Positions 1 to 9,596 of a stretch of 64,000 nucleotides of DNA are shown here, in pieces. Each line of letters starts with the position of its first letter. Position 1 is the stretch's first letter. The DNA comes from Pandoraea pneumonica (GTDB lineage: Bacteria; Pseudomonadota; Gammaproteobacteria; Burkholderiales; Burkholderiaceae). The DNA lies in NCBI RefSeq assembly GCF_902459645.1, contig NZ_CABPSK010000002.1, positions 1,302,001 through 1,366,000 on the forward strand, written 5' to 3'. The position numbers and the translations under genes are program-made. The notes under the pieces are model-generated. The model did not search any database. It saw nothing but the letters and a program-made list of their open reading frames with translations, and was not told the DNA's origin.

Positions 1-128
1 GTCATAGCGCGATTCCGTAGAGCAGTAGAGCAGGGACAGGAACGAGCGCGCATTGTAGCGCGGGGCGACTCTCGCCGCCCCGCGTGTCATGCATCGTGCG
101 CCGTTGCGGCGCACGTGTCGGTATTGCT

Positions 129-1571
129 TTAGTCGACTGCTTTGACCATCTCTTCGACGACCTTCTTCGCGTCGCCGAACACCATCATCGTCTTGTCGAG
201 ATAGAACAACTCGTTGTCCAGGCCGGCGTAACCGGCGGCCATCGAGCGCTTGTTCACGATGATCGTCTTGGCCTTATAGGCTTCGAGAATCGGCATGCCT
301 GCGATCGGTGACTGCGGATCGTTCTTTGCGGCCGGGTTGACCACGTCGTTCGCGCCCAGCACCAGCACCACGTCGGTCTGACCGAATTCGCCGTTGATCT
401 CGTCCATTTCCAGCACTTGATCGTAGGGGACTTCGGCTTCCGCGAGCAACACGTTCATGTGCCCCGGCATACGGCCTGCGACCGGGTGAATGGCGTAGCG
501 CACTTGCACACCTTTCTCGGAGAGCTTGTCGGTCAGTTCCTTGAGCGCGTGCTGGGCGCGGGCGACGGCCAGACCGTAGCCCGGCACGATCACCAGCGAT
601 TCTGCGTTGCTCATGAGGAACGCTGCGTCGTCAGGCGAGCCCGACTTCACCGGGCGTTGCTGTTGTTCGCCACCCGCTGCCGCTGCCCCCGGTTGTGCAC
701 CGAAGCCGCCCAGAATCACGTTGAAGAACGAGCGATTCATCGCCTTGCACATGATGTACGACAGAATCGCACCCGACGAACCCACCAGCGAACCGGCGAT
801 GATGAGCATCGGGTTGTTCAGCGAGAAGCCGATGCCTGCCGCTGCCCAGCCTGAATACGAGTTCAGCATCGACACCACCACCGGCATGTCGGCACCGCCA
901 ATCGGGATGATGATCAGCACGCCCAGCACGAAGGCGATAGCGGCCATCAGAATGAACGGCAGCCAGCTTTGCGACAGGAAGAAGATCACGCCGAAGCCAA
1001 GCATGGCGATGGCGAGCAGCAGGTTGATCGTGTGCTGGCCCGTGAACTGCACCGGTGCGCCCTGGAACAGGCGGAACTTGTACTTGCCCGAGAGCTTGCC
1101 GAATGCGATGACCGACCCCGAGAACGTAATCGCGCCGACGAACGTACCGATGAACAACTCGATACGGTTGCCCGGCGGCAGCAGCGTCTCACCCGCTGGC
1201 ACGATACCGAAGGCAGCCGGTTCAGCGACCGCTGCGACAGCGATACACACGGCGGCTAGACCGATCAGCGAGTGCATTGCTGCGACCAGTTCCGGCATCT
1301 TCGTCATCTCGACCTTACGAGCGACGAAAGCACCGATACCGCCACCGACGACCAACCCCGCGAGAATCAAGGCAAGACCCGAGTAATTACCGCCCGAGAG
1401 ACGGCGCAATTCGTAAATCAGCGCAATGGTGGTGACGGCGGCGATGGCCATACCGATCATGCCGAACGCGTTGCCGCGTCGCGCCATCTTCGGATTCGAC
1501 AGGCCTTTGAGTGCCTGAATGAAACAGACCGACGCGACCAGATACAGCAGCGTGACGAGATTCATGCTCAT
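129..1571 (-). CDS. pntB: NAD(P) transhydrogenase subunit beta
   Basis: Beta subunit (480 aa, usual length) of the proton-translocating transhydrogenase, which uses the proton gradient to drive hydride transfer from NADH to NADP+ in the inner membrane. The N-terminal half (about residues 1-270) is a run of hydrophobic helices. The C-terminal part (about 300-480) is the NADP-binding dIII domain, with a glycine-rich loop around VPGYGLAVA and the later [10 protein letters not shown] motif. The start codon overlaps the stop of the upstream pntAB (ATGA), so the two are translationally coupled. It is the last gene of a pntAA-pntAB-pntB operon. Function is certain from the family signature. Confidence 0.97.
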   Translation of the reverse strand: MSMNLVTLLYLVASVCFIQALKGLSNPKMARRGNAFGMIGMAIAAVTTIALIYELRRLSGGNYSGLALILAGLVVGGGIGAFVARKVEMTKMPELVAAMHSLIGLAAVCIAVAAVAEPAAFGIVPAGETLLPPGNRIELFIGTFVGAITFSGSVIAFGKLSGKYKFRLFQGAPVQFTGQHTINLLLAIAMLGFGVIFFLSQSWLPFILMAAIAFVLGVLIIIPIGGADMPVVVSMLNSYSGWAAAGIGFSLNNPMLIIAGSLVGSSGAILSYIMCKAMNRSFFNVILGGFGAQPGAAAAGGEQQQRPVKSGSPDDAAFLMSNAESLVIVPGYGLAVARAQHALKELTDKLSEKGVQVRYAIHPVAGRMPGHMNVLLAEAEVPYDQVLEMDEINGEFGQTDVVLVLGANDVVNPAAKNDPQSPIAGMPILEAYKAKTIIVNKRSMAAGYAGLDNELFYLDKTMMVFGDAKKVVEEMVKAVD

Positions 1572-1888
1572 TGCTTGCTCTCCTCAGCCTTTACCGGCTT
1601 GTCTTTCTTCTTGAACATCTCGAGCATGCGTTGCGTAACGAGGAAGCCCCCGAACACATTCACGGCGGCCAGTGCCACAGCAATAACGCCCATCGTCTTG
1701 CCCAGACCGCCTTCGGTCAGCCCAGCCGCGAGCATCGCGCCCACGATGACGATGGCCGAAATGGCGTTGGTCACCGCCATGAGCGGCGTGTGCAGCGCCG
1801 GTGTGACGTTCCATACCACGTGATAGCCGACGTACACCGCCAGCACAAAGATGATCAGATTGATCACCGTGTGATTGATCATTTCCAT
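1568..1888 (-). CDS. pntAB: NAD(P) transhydrogenase subunit alpha part 2 (membrane part)
   Basis: A 106-aa membrane protein that matches the C-terminal membrane portion of E. coli PntA. It has three or four hydrophobic helices (for example [15 protein letters not shown] and [15 protein letters not shown]) and ends in a short Lys-rich cytoplasmic tail. In this organism the alpha subunit is split into two genes, as in Rhodospirillum rubrum. It lies between pntAA (16 bp upstream) and pntB (4-bp overlap). Confidence 0.95.
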   Translation of the reverse strand: MEMINHTVINLIIFVLAVYVGYHVVWNVTPALHTPLMAVTNAISAIVIVGAMLAAGLTEGGLGKTMGVIAVALAAVNVFGGFLVTQRMLEMFKKKDKPVKAEESKQ

Positions 1889-1904
1889 TCTTATGTCCCC
1901 CTTC

Positions 1905-3035
1905 TTATGCGGCGCGTAATACCTGACCGTCGCGGCACATCAGGCACGCGGCGACGATGTCGTCGTTGGTATCGATGACGAGCTTGTTTTCCTTGTCGAT
2001 CACCAGCTTGAGGAAGTCGAGTACGTTGCGGGCATAAAGCGCGGATGCGTCAGCCGCGACCATGCCTGCCAAGTTCGTGTAACCCGCAATCGTCACGCCA
2101 TGCACCTTCACGATCTCGTCGGCCACCGACAGCGGGCAATTGCCGCCGCCGTTGGCACCACGTCCTGCGGCGAGGTCGATGATGACCGAGCCGGGCTTCA
2201 TAGCCTTGACGGTGTCTTCAGCGATCAGCGTCGGTGCAGCGCGGCCCGGGATCAGGGCGGTGGAAATGACGATGTCGGCTTGCGTCAAACGCGTGTGCAC
2301 CAGTTGCGACTGACGCGCGAGCCATGCGGCAGGCATCGGACGGGCATAGCCGCCCACGCCCTTGGCGATCTCGCGTTCTTCATCGGTTTCGAACGGCACG
2401 TCGATGAACTTTGCGCCGAGCGATTCGATCTGCTCGCGCACGGCCGGACGCACGTCCGACGCTTCGATCACTGCGCCCAAGCGCTTGGCCGTAGCGATGG
2501 CCTGCAAGCCTGCAACGCCCGCGCCCAGCACTACGAGGCGCGCGGCCTTCACCGTACCGGCTGCCGTCATCAGCATCGGCATAAAGCGCTGATAGAGGTT
2601 CGCGGCAAGCATCACGGCTTTATAGCCAGCGATGTTCGCCTGTGAGGAAAGCACGTCCATGCTTTGCGCCCGCGTGGTACGCGGCGCAGCTTCGAGCGCG
2701 AAGGCGGTGATGCCTGCGGCGGCCATGCGCGAGTTGTTCTCGGCATCGAAGGGATTGAGCATGCCCACGAGCACGCTGCTGCGCGGGATTTGTGCGAGTT
2801 CTTCCGGTGATGGGGCGCGGACTTTCAGGACGAGCTCTGCCCCTAAAGCCTCGGCGGCGCTGCCAATCGACGCACCTGCGGCGACGAAGGCTGCGTCGGG
2901 TACGCTAGCTGCGTCTCCGGCGCCATGGGCAACTACGACTTGATGTCCTGACGCGACCAGCTTTTTGACCGTTTCTGGCGTGGCCGCCACACGGGTTTCG
3001 CCGGCAAGCGTCTCGGCGGGAATGCCGATTCTCAT
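1905..3035 (-). CDS. pntAA: NAD(P) transhydrogenase subunit alpha part 1 (NAD-binding)
   Basis: Soluble NAD(H)-binding dI domain, 376 aa, first gene of the transhydrogenase operon. The N-terminus ([15 protein letters not shown]) is typical of the alanine dehydrogenase/PNT family. The Rossmann motif [20 protein letters not shown] is near residues 168-187. The conserved [13 protein letters not shown] stretch and the IPGRAAP loop follow. The ATG is preceded by a good Shine-Dalgarno sequence (AAGGAGAG on the minus strand). The alpha chain is split from its membrane part, encoded just downstream. Confidence 0.96.
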   Translation of the reverse strand: MRIGIPAETLAGETRVAATPETVKKLVASGHQVVVAHGAGDAASVPDAAFVAAGASIGSAAEALGAELVLKVRAPSPEELAQIPRSSVLVGMLNPFDAENNSRMAAAGITAFALEAAPRTTRAQSMDVLSSQANIAGYKAVMLAANLYQRFMPMLMTAAGTVKAARLVVLGAGVAGLQAIATAKRLGAVIEASDVRPAVREQIESLGAKFIDVPFETDEEREIAKGVGGYARPMPAAWLARQSQLVHTRLTQADIVISTALIPGRAAPTLIAEDTVKAMKPGSVIIDLAAGRGANGGGNCPLSVADEIVKVHGVTIAGYTNLAGMVAADASALYARNVLDFLKLVIDKENKLVIDTNDDIVAACLMCRDGQVLRAA

Positions 3036-3451
3036 TGCGTCTCTCCTTGGGTTTGTGAACTGATCTCATCAACGGCCAAGGAGCCGCAGCCAGTGCTGCC
3101 GGGGAGCAAGGCGGCCGGGGCGGCGCCCCGCGCCGGCCATATCGCCACTGATGACATTAGTCCTGCAACAAACCACTGCGAACGAACTACTGCACAAACC
3201 GGTAAGGCGGGACTGCCACTGCACACTGCTGGTGCTCGAAGCTTACCCGAAGATGACAAACGCGCCTATTGCGCGAAACGGCATATGGATATTCAGGTTT
3301 AACGGGGTGCCGCGCCTCGCTGGGCCGACCGACCGGTCGGTCGCCAGCGCCCTCGGCCGTCCTTTCCCCCCCGTTGTGAGCGCCAAACACCGCCAGACGG
3401 TAAAATGTCGCTTTTATCGGGGTAACGTCCCGCGACCTGTGAGGATGCGCC
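3036..3451. other. intergenic region between divergent pntAA and NUDIX gene
   Basis: 416 bp with no convincing gene. It must hold the divergent promoters of the transhydrogenase operon and of the NUDIX-mnmA unit, but I cannot point to a clear promoter. Short reading frames here overlap one another on both strands and look non-coding. Confidence 0.6.
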
Positions 3452-3928
3452 ATGGATGAGCGCTGGAAGCCCAACGTGACGGTCGCGGCGGTTGTCGAGC
3501 GCGACGGCCGCTTTCTCTTCGTCGAAGAACAGAAAAGCGCGGGCCTGTTGATCAACCAACCGGCCGGTCATCTGGACCATGGCGAGTCGATCCTCGACGC
3601 CGTGCGACGCGAAGTGCTTGAAGAGACGGCGTACGTCTTCACGCCACGGCACCTGCTCGGCATCTATCTGGCACCGGGCCCGGGCGACATCACCTACCTG
3701 CGGTTTGCCTTCACCGGCGAGCTTGGCGAGCACGATGCCTCGCGCACGCTCGACGAGGGCATCGTGGGTACCGTCTGGCTCACGCCGGACGAGGTGCGCG
3801 CCCAGCGCGCGCGCCATCGCTCGCCGCTGCTGGAGCGGTGCGTGGACGATTACCTGCGGGGCGTACGATACGACCTCGCCATACTTCAGACCCATCCGGG
3901 CGTGACCGGAGGGCAAGGCAACACATGA
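3452..3928 (+). CDS. NUDIX hydrolase (NudJ-like)
   Basis: A 158-aa NUDIX phosphohydrolase, the length of the E. coli NudJ phosphatase family. The NUDIX box is clear near residues 34-56: GHLDHGE, seven residues, then REVLEE. The E-rich end of the box binds the divalent metal. It likely cleaves small nucleoside di/triphosphates or thiamine pyrophosphates; the substrate is not readable from sequence. Its stop overlaps the mnmA start by ATGA. In many proteobacteria a NudJ gene sits directly before mnmA, which supports the assignment. Confidence 0.88.
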   Translation: MDERWKPNVTVAAVVERDGRFLFVEEQKSAGLLINQPAGHLDHGESILDAVRREVLEETAYVFTPRHLLGIYLAPGPGDITYLRFAFTGELGEHDASRTLDEGIVGTVWLTPDEVRAQRARHRSPLLERCVDDYLRGVRYDLAILQTHPGVTGGQGNT

Positions 3929-5097
3929 GTCAAAAACGCGTAGTGGTGGGCATGTCGGGCGGCGTCGATTCGTCGGTCACGGCATGGCTGCTCAAACAAC
4001 AAGGCTACGACGTCGTCGGTCTGTTCATGAAGAACTGGGAAGACGATGACGACAGCGAGTATTGCTCGACCCGGCAAGACTGGATCGACGTGGTGTCGGT
4101 CGCCGATTTGATCGGTATCGACGTCGAAGCCGTGAACTTCGCTGCCGAATACAAGGACCGCGTGTTCGCGGAATTCCTGCGCGAATACTCGGCGGGCCGC
4201 ACGCCCAACCCGGACGTGCTGTGCAACGCGGAAATCAAGTTCAAGGCATTCCTCGATCACGCCATCGCGCTGGGCGGCGAGACGATCGCCACCGGGCACT
4301 ACGCCCGCGTTCGCGAACGCGAAGGGCGGTTCGAGTTGCTCAAGGCCGTCGATCATACGAAAGACCAGAGTTACTTCCTGCATCGTCTGAATCAGCATCA
4401 GCTCTCGCGCACGATGTTCCCGCTGGGCGAAATGCCGAAAACGAAGGTGCGCGAGATCGCAGCGCAGATCGGCCTGCCGAATGCCAAGAAGAAGGACTCC
4501 ACGGGCATTTGCTTTATCGGCGAGCGCCCGTTCCGCGACTTCCTGAATCGCTATCTGCCGACGAAGCCGGGCCCGATGAAGACGCCTGACGGCGCCGTCG
4601 TGGGCGAGCACGTCGGTCTCGCGTTCTATACGCTCGGACAGCGCAAGGGCATTGGCCTGGGCGGCAGCCGCGATGGCTCGGGAGAGCCGTGGTTCGTCGC
4701 ACGCAAGGACATGGCGAACAACACGCTGTACGTTGTGCAAGGTCACGACCATCCGTGGCTGCTCTCGGGCACGCTGCAAGCCGAAGACGTGTCGTGGGTG
4801 GCGGGCGAAGCCCCTGCGCAGGGTCTGCGTTGCGGCGCCAAGACTCGCTATCGTCAGGCGGACGCGGCCTGCGAAGTGGTGCAGGCGAGCGGCCAAGCGC
4901 TGACGTTGTCGTTCGGCGAGCCGCAATGGGCGGTCACGCCGGGCCAGTCGGCCGTGCTTTATGACGGCGATATTTGTCTGGGCGGCGGCATCATCGCATC
5001 GACGACGGCCATCGACCCGTCAGACGTGCGCGCAAGCAGCACCGCGTCGAACGCCGCGAATCAAACGATCCTCAATACGCACCTCAACACGAATTAA
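3925..5097 (+). CDS. mnmA: tRNA-specific 2-thiouridylase MnmA
   Basis: Adenylates and thiolates U34 of the wobble base in tRNA-Lys, -Glu and -Gln (390 aa). The PP-loop [10 protein letters not shown] is at residues 9-18. Two catalytic cysteines are visible, in [12 protein letters not shown] and in [13 protein letters not shown]. The start at 3925 is chosen because [13 protein letters not shown] is the normal N-terminus; the frame is open a further 29 codons upstream without family similarity. Translationally coupled to the NUDIX gene. The last ~20 residues are a Thr/Ser/Asn-rich tail beyond the usual end. Confidence 0.97.
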   Translation: MSQKRVVVGMSGGVDSSVTAWLLKQQGYDVVGLFMKNWEDDDDSEYCSTRQDWIDVVSVADLIGIDVEAVNFAAEYKDRVFAEFLREYSAGRTPNPDVLCNAEIKFKAFLDHAIALGGETIATGHYARVREREGRFELLKAVDHTKDQSYFLHRLNQHQLSRTMFPLGEMPKTKVREIAAQIGLPNAKKKDSTGICFIGERPFRDFLNRYLPTKPGPMKTPDGAVVGEHVGLAFYTLGQRKGIGLGGSRDGSGEPWFVARKDMANNTLYVVQGHDHPWLLSGTLQAEDVSWVAGEAPAQGLRCGAKTRYRQADAACEVVQASGQALTLSFGEPQWAVTPGQSAVLYDGDICLGGGIIASTTAIDPSDVRASSTASNAANQTILNTHLNTN

Positions 5098-5114
5098 AGC
5101 CGCCGGCGCTCGCC

Positions 5115-5152
5115 GGGGGGACACCCGGCAGCGTGCCGGCGTGTGTCCCCCC
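5115..5152 (+). other. strong inverted repeat before the glutamate synthase-like gene
   Basis: A long hairpin can form just after mnmA: an outer 10-bp stem (GGGGGGACAC with GTGTCCCCCC) around an inner 6-bp stem (CCGGCA with TGCCGG), separated by a 3-base bulge. It lies 6 bases before the Shine-Dalgarno of the next gene and has no U-tract. It could be an mRNA-end or attenuation structure. Confidence 0.5.
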
Positions 5153-5169
5153 CAAAGCAAGGAGGTTTC

Positions 5170-6771
5170 ATGTTTTCGCGCCGATTCCTGGCACTGTGGC
5201 TGGCTGTCGCGTTGCTCGTCGCAACGCTTGCGTTAGTGCTGTTCGACGGCTGGCATCCGCTCTGGCCGTTGCCGTTTGCGGCGTTGGTGGCGCTCGGGGC
5301 ATGGGACGTGGTGCAGCAACGCCACGCAGTGTTGCGCAACTACCCGCTGTGGGGACACTTCCGCTTTCTGTTCGAATTCATTCGTCCGGAAATTCGCCAG
5401 TATTTCGTTGAAGACGACACCTCCGAGACCCCGTTCTCGCGCGCGCAGCGCAGCATCGTCTATCAGCGCGCCAAGGGAGATGTCGATAGCCGGCCGTTCG
5501 GCACCGAAATCGACGTGAAGGCCACGGGCTACGAATGGATCGCCCATTCGCTCGCGCCCACCGTGCTCGACACGCACGACTTTCGTATCACCATCGGGCC
5601 GGACCGCGCCCAGCCGTACTCGGCGTCGATCTTCAATATTTCGGCGATGAGTTTCGGCGCGCTGTCGGCCAATGCCATCCGCTCGCTCAATCGCGGCGCC
5701 AAGCTCGGCAACTTTATCCACGACACGGGCGAGGGATCGATCTCGCCCCATCACCGCGAACAAGGCGGCGATCTGATCTGGGAAGTGGCGTCGGGCTACT
5801 TCGGCTGCCGCAACGACGACGGTACGTTCAACGCCGAGAAGTTCACCGCGCAGGCGACCACGCCGCAAGTGAAGATGATCGAGGTGAAGCTCTCGCAAGG
5901 TGCTAAGCCCGGTCACGGCGGGGTGTTGCCAGCCGCGAAGATCACCCCTGAGATTTCCGCCACGCGCGGCGTGCCGATGGGGCAGGACTGCATCTCGCCG
6001 TCGCGTCATAGCGAGTTCTCCACGCCGCTGGGGCTGCTGCAATTCGTCGAGCGCTTGCGCAATCTTTCGGGTGGCAAGCCGACCGGTTTCAAGCTGTGCA
6101 TCGGGCATCCGTGGGAGTTCTTCGGCATCGTCAAAGCGATGCTGGAGAGCGGCATCCTGCCCGACTTCATCGTGGTGGATGGCTCGGAAGGCGGCACCGG
6201 CGCCGCACCGTTGGAATTCACCGACCATGTGGGCGCGCCGCTTCAAGAAGGGCTGCTGCTCGTCCACAACACGCTCGTAGGCGCTGGGTTGCGCGACAAG
6301 ATTCGCATCGGTGCGTCGGGCAAGATCGTTACAGCGTTCGACATTGCACGCACGCTCGCGATTGGCGCCGACTGGTGCAATTCGGCACGCGGCTTCATGT
6401 TTGCCATCGGCTGCATTCAGTCGCAGAAGTGCCACACCGACCGCTGCCCGACCGGTGTGGCTACGCAAGACCCGCTGCGCCAACGTGCGCTTGTGGTGCC
6501 CGATAAGGCCGAGCGTGTGCATCAGTTCCACGAGCACACCTTGCATGCGTTGCAGGAGTTGATTCAGGCGGCCGGGCTCGCGCATCCGTCGGATCTGCGG
6601 GCGCATCACATCGTCAAACGGGTGTCGTCCAACGAGATTCGTCTGATGTCCGAGTCGCTGAAGTATCTCGAACCGGGCGACTTGCTGCGCGGGCAATTCC
6701 GTTATCAGCTTTATGAGAAGTACTGGCCGATGGCGCGCGCCGATAGCTTCTCTCCGGCCCCGGTGGCCTGA
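5170..6771 (+). CDS. FMN-binding glutamate synthase family protein
   Basis: A 533-aa protein with the FMN-binding domain of glutamate synthase large subunit, standing alone. Two hydrophobic helices lie at the N-terminus (about residues 4-25 and 33-50), followed by the barrel domain with AMSFGALSANAI, DTGEGSISPHH, GAKPGHGGVLP, VDGSEGGTGAAPLEF and a cysteine cluster in CIQSQKCHTDRCPTGVA (cofactor binding). It lacks the glutaminase domain, so the ammonia donor and real substrate are unknown. The ATG at 5170 was chosen for its strong AAGGAGG site. Confidence 0.9.
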   Translation: MFSRRFLALWLAVALLVATLALVLFDGWHPLWPLPFAALVALGAWDVVQQRHAVLRNYPLWGHFRFLFEFIRPEIRQYFVEDDTSETPFSRAQRSIVYQRAKGDVDSRPFGTEIDVKATGYEWIAHSLAPTVLDTHDFRITIGPDRAQPYSASIFNISAMSFGALSANAIRSLNRGAKLGNFIHDTGEGSISPHHREQGGDLIWEVASGYFGCRNDDGTFNAEKFTAQATTPQVKMIEVKLSQGAKPGHGGVLPAAKITPEISATRGVPMGQDCISPSRHSEFSTPLGLLQFVERLRNLSGGKPTGFKLCIGHPWEFFGIVKAMLESGILPDFIVVDGSEGGTGAAPLEFTDHVGAPLQEGLLLVHNTLVGAGLRDKIRIGASGKIVTAFDIARTLAIGADWCNSARGFMFAIGCIQSQKCHTDRCPTGVATQDPLRQRALVVPDKAERVHQFHEHTLHALQELIQAAGLAHPSDLRAHHIVKRVSSNEIRLMSESLKYLEPGDLLRGQFRYQLYEKYWPMARADSFSPAPVA

Positions 6772-6807
6772 GCAAAACCGCAAAATGTTCGCGGATGAAA
6801 AAACGAC

Positions 6808-6836
6808 AACCCGGCGCAAAAACGCCGGGTTTTTTC
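6808..6836 (+). terminator. rho-independent terminator after the glutamate synthase-like gene
   Basis: A perfect 9-bp stem AACCCGGCG / CGCCGGGTT with a 6-base loop, followed by a T-run. Sits 37 bases past the stop and ends the mnmA-side transcription before the T3SS island. Confidence 0.93.
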
Positions 6837-6987
6837 ATGTTTTCGACAAACGGAGCGCAATCGCGATAACGCAGCGGCGACGCCACTCACTTTAAGGTCT
6901 CTACCGGATGACATTCACAAGCGCACCCGCCTATCTTGCGGGGACTGACTTTGTTATCCCGCCCTGAACTTCCGTACAGGAGGACCT

Positions 6988-7788
6988 ATGAGTACGGTGC
7001 GCTTTCTCATCAGCCACCACGACACCAATCTGAAAGTGAATGGTCTCGTGCAAGCCTTGCCCGCCGGTAGCATGACGGCAACCAGTTCCGACGCCGTCAC
7101 CGATTCCCCAGATCGAACGACAGCCCACGACTTTCACGTGTGCGACTTGCAGGCGTTGTATCCCGATGTTGTCGACCTGCTCGACCGGCGCCCGCTCGGT
7201 GTCTTTCACCGGCAGGCCGCGCGTACGCTACTGCTCGAACCCAGCATGCTCGATGTGGCGGTCGCGTTGCAGAACATCGACCGCATGGCGATGCTGCGCT
7301 TCTTCTACGTTTATTGCCTGTGCCGCGATCAGCGATATTTCTCCGCGATGCTGCGGCAGTCGATCGCAGGCAGTCATTCGCTGTTCGATTTTGTCGAAGC
7401 CAATTTCCACAAACCCTGGCCTGTGGGGCGTTTAGCCGATGAATTCGGCATGCCGCTGCGCAAGTTCCGCTATCTCTTCCAACAAACCTATGGCATGCCC
7501 GCCAAGCAATGGCTGCTCGAGCGACGTTTGCGGCTCGCGCGCGATTTGCTGCTGTCGACTCGGCACAAGGTGCTCGACATTGCGCTGGAATGCGGTTTTA
7601 CGAATCACGCGCATTTCACCGACACGTTCCGCAAGCGCTTCGATTGCGCACCTACGGAAATCCGGCTGGGGACGCCGCCACTGCGTGGCGGGCAGCGCGT
7701 GGCGATGACCCGTACCGATGCTTACGCCGCGCTGCGCGCGGATCTCGTGGCCGGACATGGGGCACTGGTAGACGAGGAACTCGCGTGA
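6988..7788 (+). CDS. AraC-family transcriptional activator of the T3SS
   Basis: A 266-aa AraC/XylS regulator. The C-terminal two-helix-turn-helix domain spans about residues 135-230: FGMPLRKFRYLFQQTYGM for the first motif and ALECGFTNHAHFTDTFRKRF for the second. The N-terminal ~130 residues have no clear effector domain, as in the ExsA/VirF-type T3SS activators. A strong AGGAGG site precedes the ATG. Its TGA overlaps the GTG of the needle gene, so it heads and is co-transcribed with the sctF-sctW block, which suggests positive autoregulation. The target promoters are not known. Confidence 0.88.
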   Translation: MSTVRFLISHHDTNLKVNGLVQALPAGSMTATSSDAVTDSPDRTTAHDFHVCDLQALYPDVVDLLDRRPLGVFHRQAARTLLLEPSMLDVAVALQNIDRMAMLRFFYVYCLCRDQRYFSAMLRQSIAGSHSLFDFVEANFHKPWPVGRLADEFGMPLRKFRYLFQQTYGMPAKQWLLERRLRLARDLLLSTRHKVLDIALECGFTNHAHFTDTFRKRFDCAPTEIRLGTPPLRGGQRVAMTRTDAYAALRADLVAGHGALVDEELA

Positions 7789-8003
7789 ACGTCGAGGAAA
7801 TCAATAGCCAGTTCGGCGAGTCGTCGCGGCGTATTTCAGAACAGGCCATGCAGAGTTTGCGCACGCGTAAGCTCGACAATCCGTCCGACCTGATTGCCGT
7901 GCAGTTCGAATTGCAGCAAGCCACCACGATGTATGGCATGCACAGCGCGATCATCAAGCTCATCAAAGACACGCTGATGGGCATCATTGCCAAGATTGCA
8001 TGA
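7785..8003 (+). CDS. sctF: T3SS needle subunit SctF (SsaG-like)
   Basis: A 72-aa needle protomer, the right size for the family (about 70-85 aa). The C-terminal helix IIKLIKDTLMGIIAKIA and the middle segment LDNPSDLIAVQFELQQ closely match what I recall of Salmonella SsaG, less so Yersinia YscF, which places the system in the SPI-2 group. Starts with GTG at 7785, overlapping the araC stop. The needle polymerises outside the cell after export through the apparatus encoded here. Confidence 0.9.
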   Translation: MNVEEINSQFGESSRRISEQAMQSLRTRKLDNPSDLIAVQFELQQATTMYGMHSAIIKLIKDTLMGIIAKIA

Positions 8004-8431
8004 CGCCCGGCACCTTTGAAATCACACCGGTTCCGCAAGTTGCCAGCCCTCACGAAGTGGGGCGATGGCTCGATGCGTCGACCCGGCAGATGATCGTCGA
8101 ACTGGCTTTTGCAGGCGCGTGCCACGGCATGACGTGCGAAGCGCGAACGATTCTCGGCGCCTTGCCGCATCTCGTCGACGATACCGTCACACAGCATTGG
8201 CTTCATGCGGCGTTGCTGTTGGCGCTCGGCGATACCGATGCGGCGCGTAACGCGCTCGCCCGTGATGACGAGGGCGATGTTTCCGCCGCTGCCACAGTTA
8301 ATGGCGCATCGGATCTCGCCGCAATGCAGGCGCTGCATCAGTGGCTGGCCGCCATGCCAGCCGCGCCAGCAAGTGCGAACGATGCCTCGCGCAGCATTTC
8401 CACTTCCTTCTCCCGTATCGCCAAATCATGA
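8000..8431 (+). CDS. sctG: T3SS needle co-chaperone, SctG (SsaH/YscG-like)
   Basis: A 143-aa cytoplasmic protein rich in short amphipathic helices (EARTILGALPHLVDD, HAALLLALGDTDAARNAL), the TPR-like pattern of YscG-type proteins that hold the needle subunit soluble. It follows the needle gene with a 4-bp overlap and precedes the inner rod gene, the position of ssaH in SPI-2. The last ~30 residues are Ala/Ser-rich and probably disordered. Its partner is expected to be the SctE protein at 12717-12968. Family assignment is by position and helix pattern. Confidence 0.72.
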   Translation: MTPGTFEITPVPQVASPHEVGRWLDASTRQMIVELAFAGACHGMTCEARTILGALPHLVDDTVTQHWLHAALLLALGDTDAARNALARDDEGDVSAAATVNGASDLAAMQALHQWLAAMPAAPASANDASRSISTSFSRIAKS

Positions 8432-8775
8432 GTGTCGATTCGATTCACGATAGCGTGCAGCGACTTTCCGCTGCGAGTTTGCCATCGGCCACGCCAACGC
8501 CTTCTGACGACAGCGACGCTGCGCGTTTTGCCGGGGCTCTAGCGCATGCCACGCCGTTGCCTGAGCATCACTTGCTGAGTGCTGCCAGCCAGCTCGCCGA
8601 AAATACCAACGACTTGACGACGCGCGCGACGCTCGACAGCCGCACGATCAACGATCCGCAACAGCTGCTCGCGTCGCAGCGCGAACTGACTGAACGTGTG
8701 CTGTCGCTCGAACTCGTCGCGAAGGTTGCCGGTGCCACCACGCAAGGCGTGAACAAACTCGTTCACATGCAATGA
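8428..8775 (+). CDS. sctI: T3SS inner rod protein SctI
   Basis: A 115-aa protein with an unstructured N-terminus and a C-terminal amphipathic helix, LELVAKVAGATTQGVNKLVH. The ending closely resembles SsaI (SGAASQALNKL) and the general YscI/PrgJ rod family. A second family mark is the DPQQLLASQRELTERVLSLE segment before it. The start at 8428 is set by the ATGA overlap with sctG. It assembles inside the basal body below the needle. Confidence 0.85.
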   Translation: MSVDSIHDSVQRLSAASLPSATPTPSDDSDAARFAGALAHATPLPEHHLLSAASQLAENTNDLTTRATLDSRTINDPQQLLASQRELTERVLSLELVAKVAGATTQGVNKLVHMQ

Positions 8776-9596
8776 AGCGGGTATCGATACGTCGAAGTAC
8801 CGCAGTGCTGGTGCTCGCGCTTCTGGTGTCCGGCTGCAAAGAGGATTTGCATCGTGCGCTGGGCGAGACCGAAGCCAATCAGATGCTCGCGTTGCTCCTC
8901 ATTTCGGGCGTGGACGCCGATAAACGCGCCGAGACGACGGGCGCGACGGTGCGCGTGGCGCGAAGCGATTTTGTGCGAGCGGTCGAAGTGTTGCGTCAGC
9001 ACGGTTTGCCGCGCGAGAAGCGTGCGTCGGTGGAGGATGTCTTCCCACCGGGGCAACTCGTCAGTTCGCCTGTGCAGGAGCAGGCGAAGCTCGTCTACCT
9101 CAAAGAACAGCGTCTCGAGCGCATGCTCGCGGCACTCGACGGCGTGATGATCGCCGAAGTCTCGATTGCCCAAGTCCCTGTCGATTCCGCCGGGCGCGCG
9201 ACATTGCCGCCCGGCGTTGCCGTTTTCGTGAAATACAGCCCGGAGATCAACATGACGAAGCGCATGACCGATATTCGCAGCCTGATTCACGACAGCGTGC
9301 CGGGCGTCGCACCGGAGCGCATCAGTGTGGTGATGCAGCCCGCCGACTATCGGCTGCCGCGTTCCTCGCTGGCATCGGACAGCACGCGTGACGCAACCGC
9401 TGCAACCACACCAAGCGGTGCAAGCAACACGAACCGCACAAACAGTCCAAACAGTACAAACGGCAGCGAGCCAACTGGCCGTCGCTTATCGGGTCGGCAA
9501 TGGTTCTCAGGCATTGCCGCAACGCTCGTGCTGATCGTTGCGACGGCGCTCGGTCTGCGCATGCGTTCGAAGGGAAAGCGGGTAGCGCAGGCGTGA
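8772..9596 (+). CDS. sctJ: T3SS inner-membrane ring lipoprotein SctJ
   Basis: A 274-aa lipoprotein of the YscJ/PrgK/SsaJ family that forms the inner MS-like ring. There is a signal peptide with a lipobox, LVSGC, cysteine at about residue 22. Ring-building domains follow: EANQMLALLLISGVDA (RBM1) and the second domain around PPGVAVFVKYSPEINM. A single C-terminal membrane helix is at about residues 247-265 with a short basic tail. A Ser/Thr/Asn-rich linker (about 205-240) separates the domains from the helix. Confidence 0.97.
   Translation: MKRVSIRRSTAVLVLALLVSGCKEDLHRALGETEANQMLALLLISGVDADKRAETTGATVRVARSDFVRAVEVLRQHGLPREKRASVEDVFPPGQLVSSPVQEQAKLVYLKEQRLERMLAALDGVMIAEVSIAQVPVDSAGRATLPPGVAVFVKYSPEINMTKRMTDIRSLIHDSVPGVAPERISVVMQPADYRLPRSSLASDSTRDATAATTPSGASNTNRTNSPNSTNGSEPTGRRLSGRQWFSGIAATLVLIVATALGLRMRSKGKRVAQA

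Noticed and set aside
1-128. Possible gene at the left edge before pntB
   Set aside because: Only 128 bp after the pntB stop, with a GC-rich inverted-repeat-like stretch and no coding sign.
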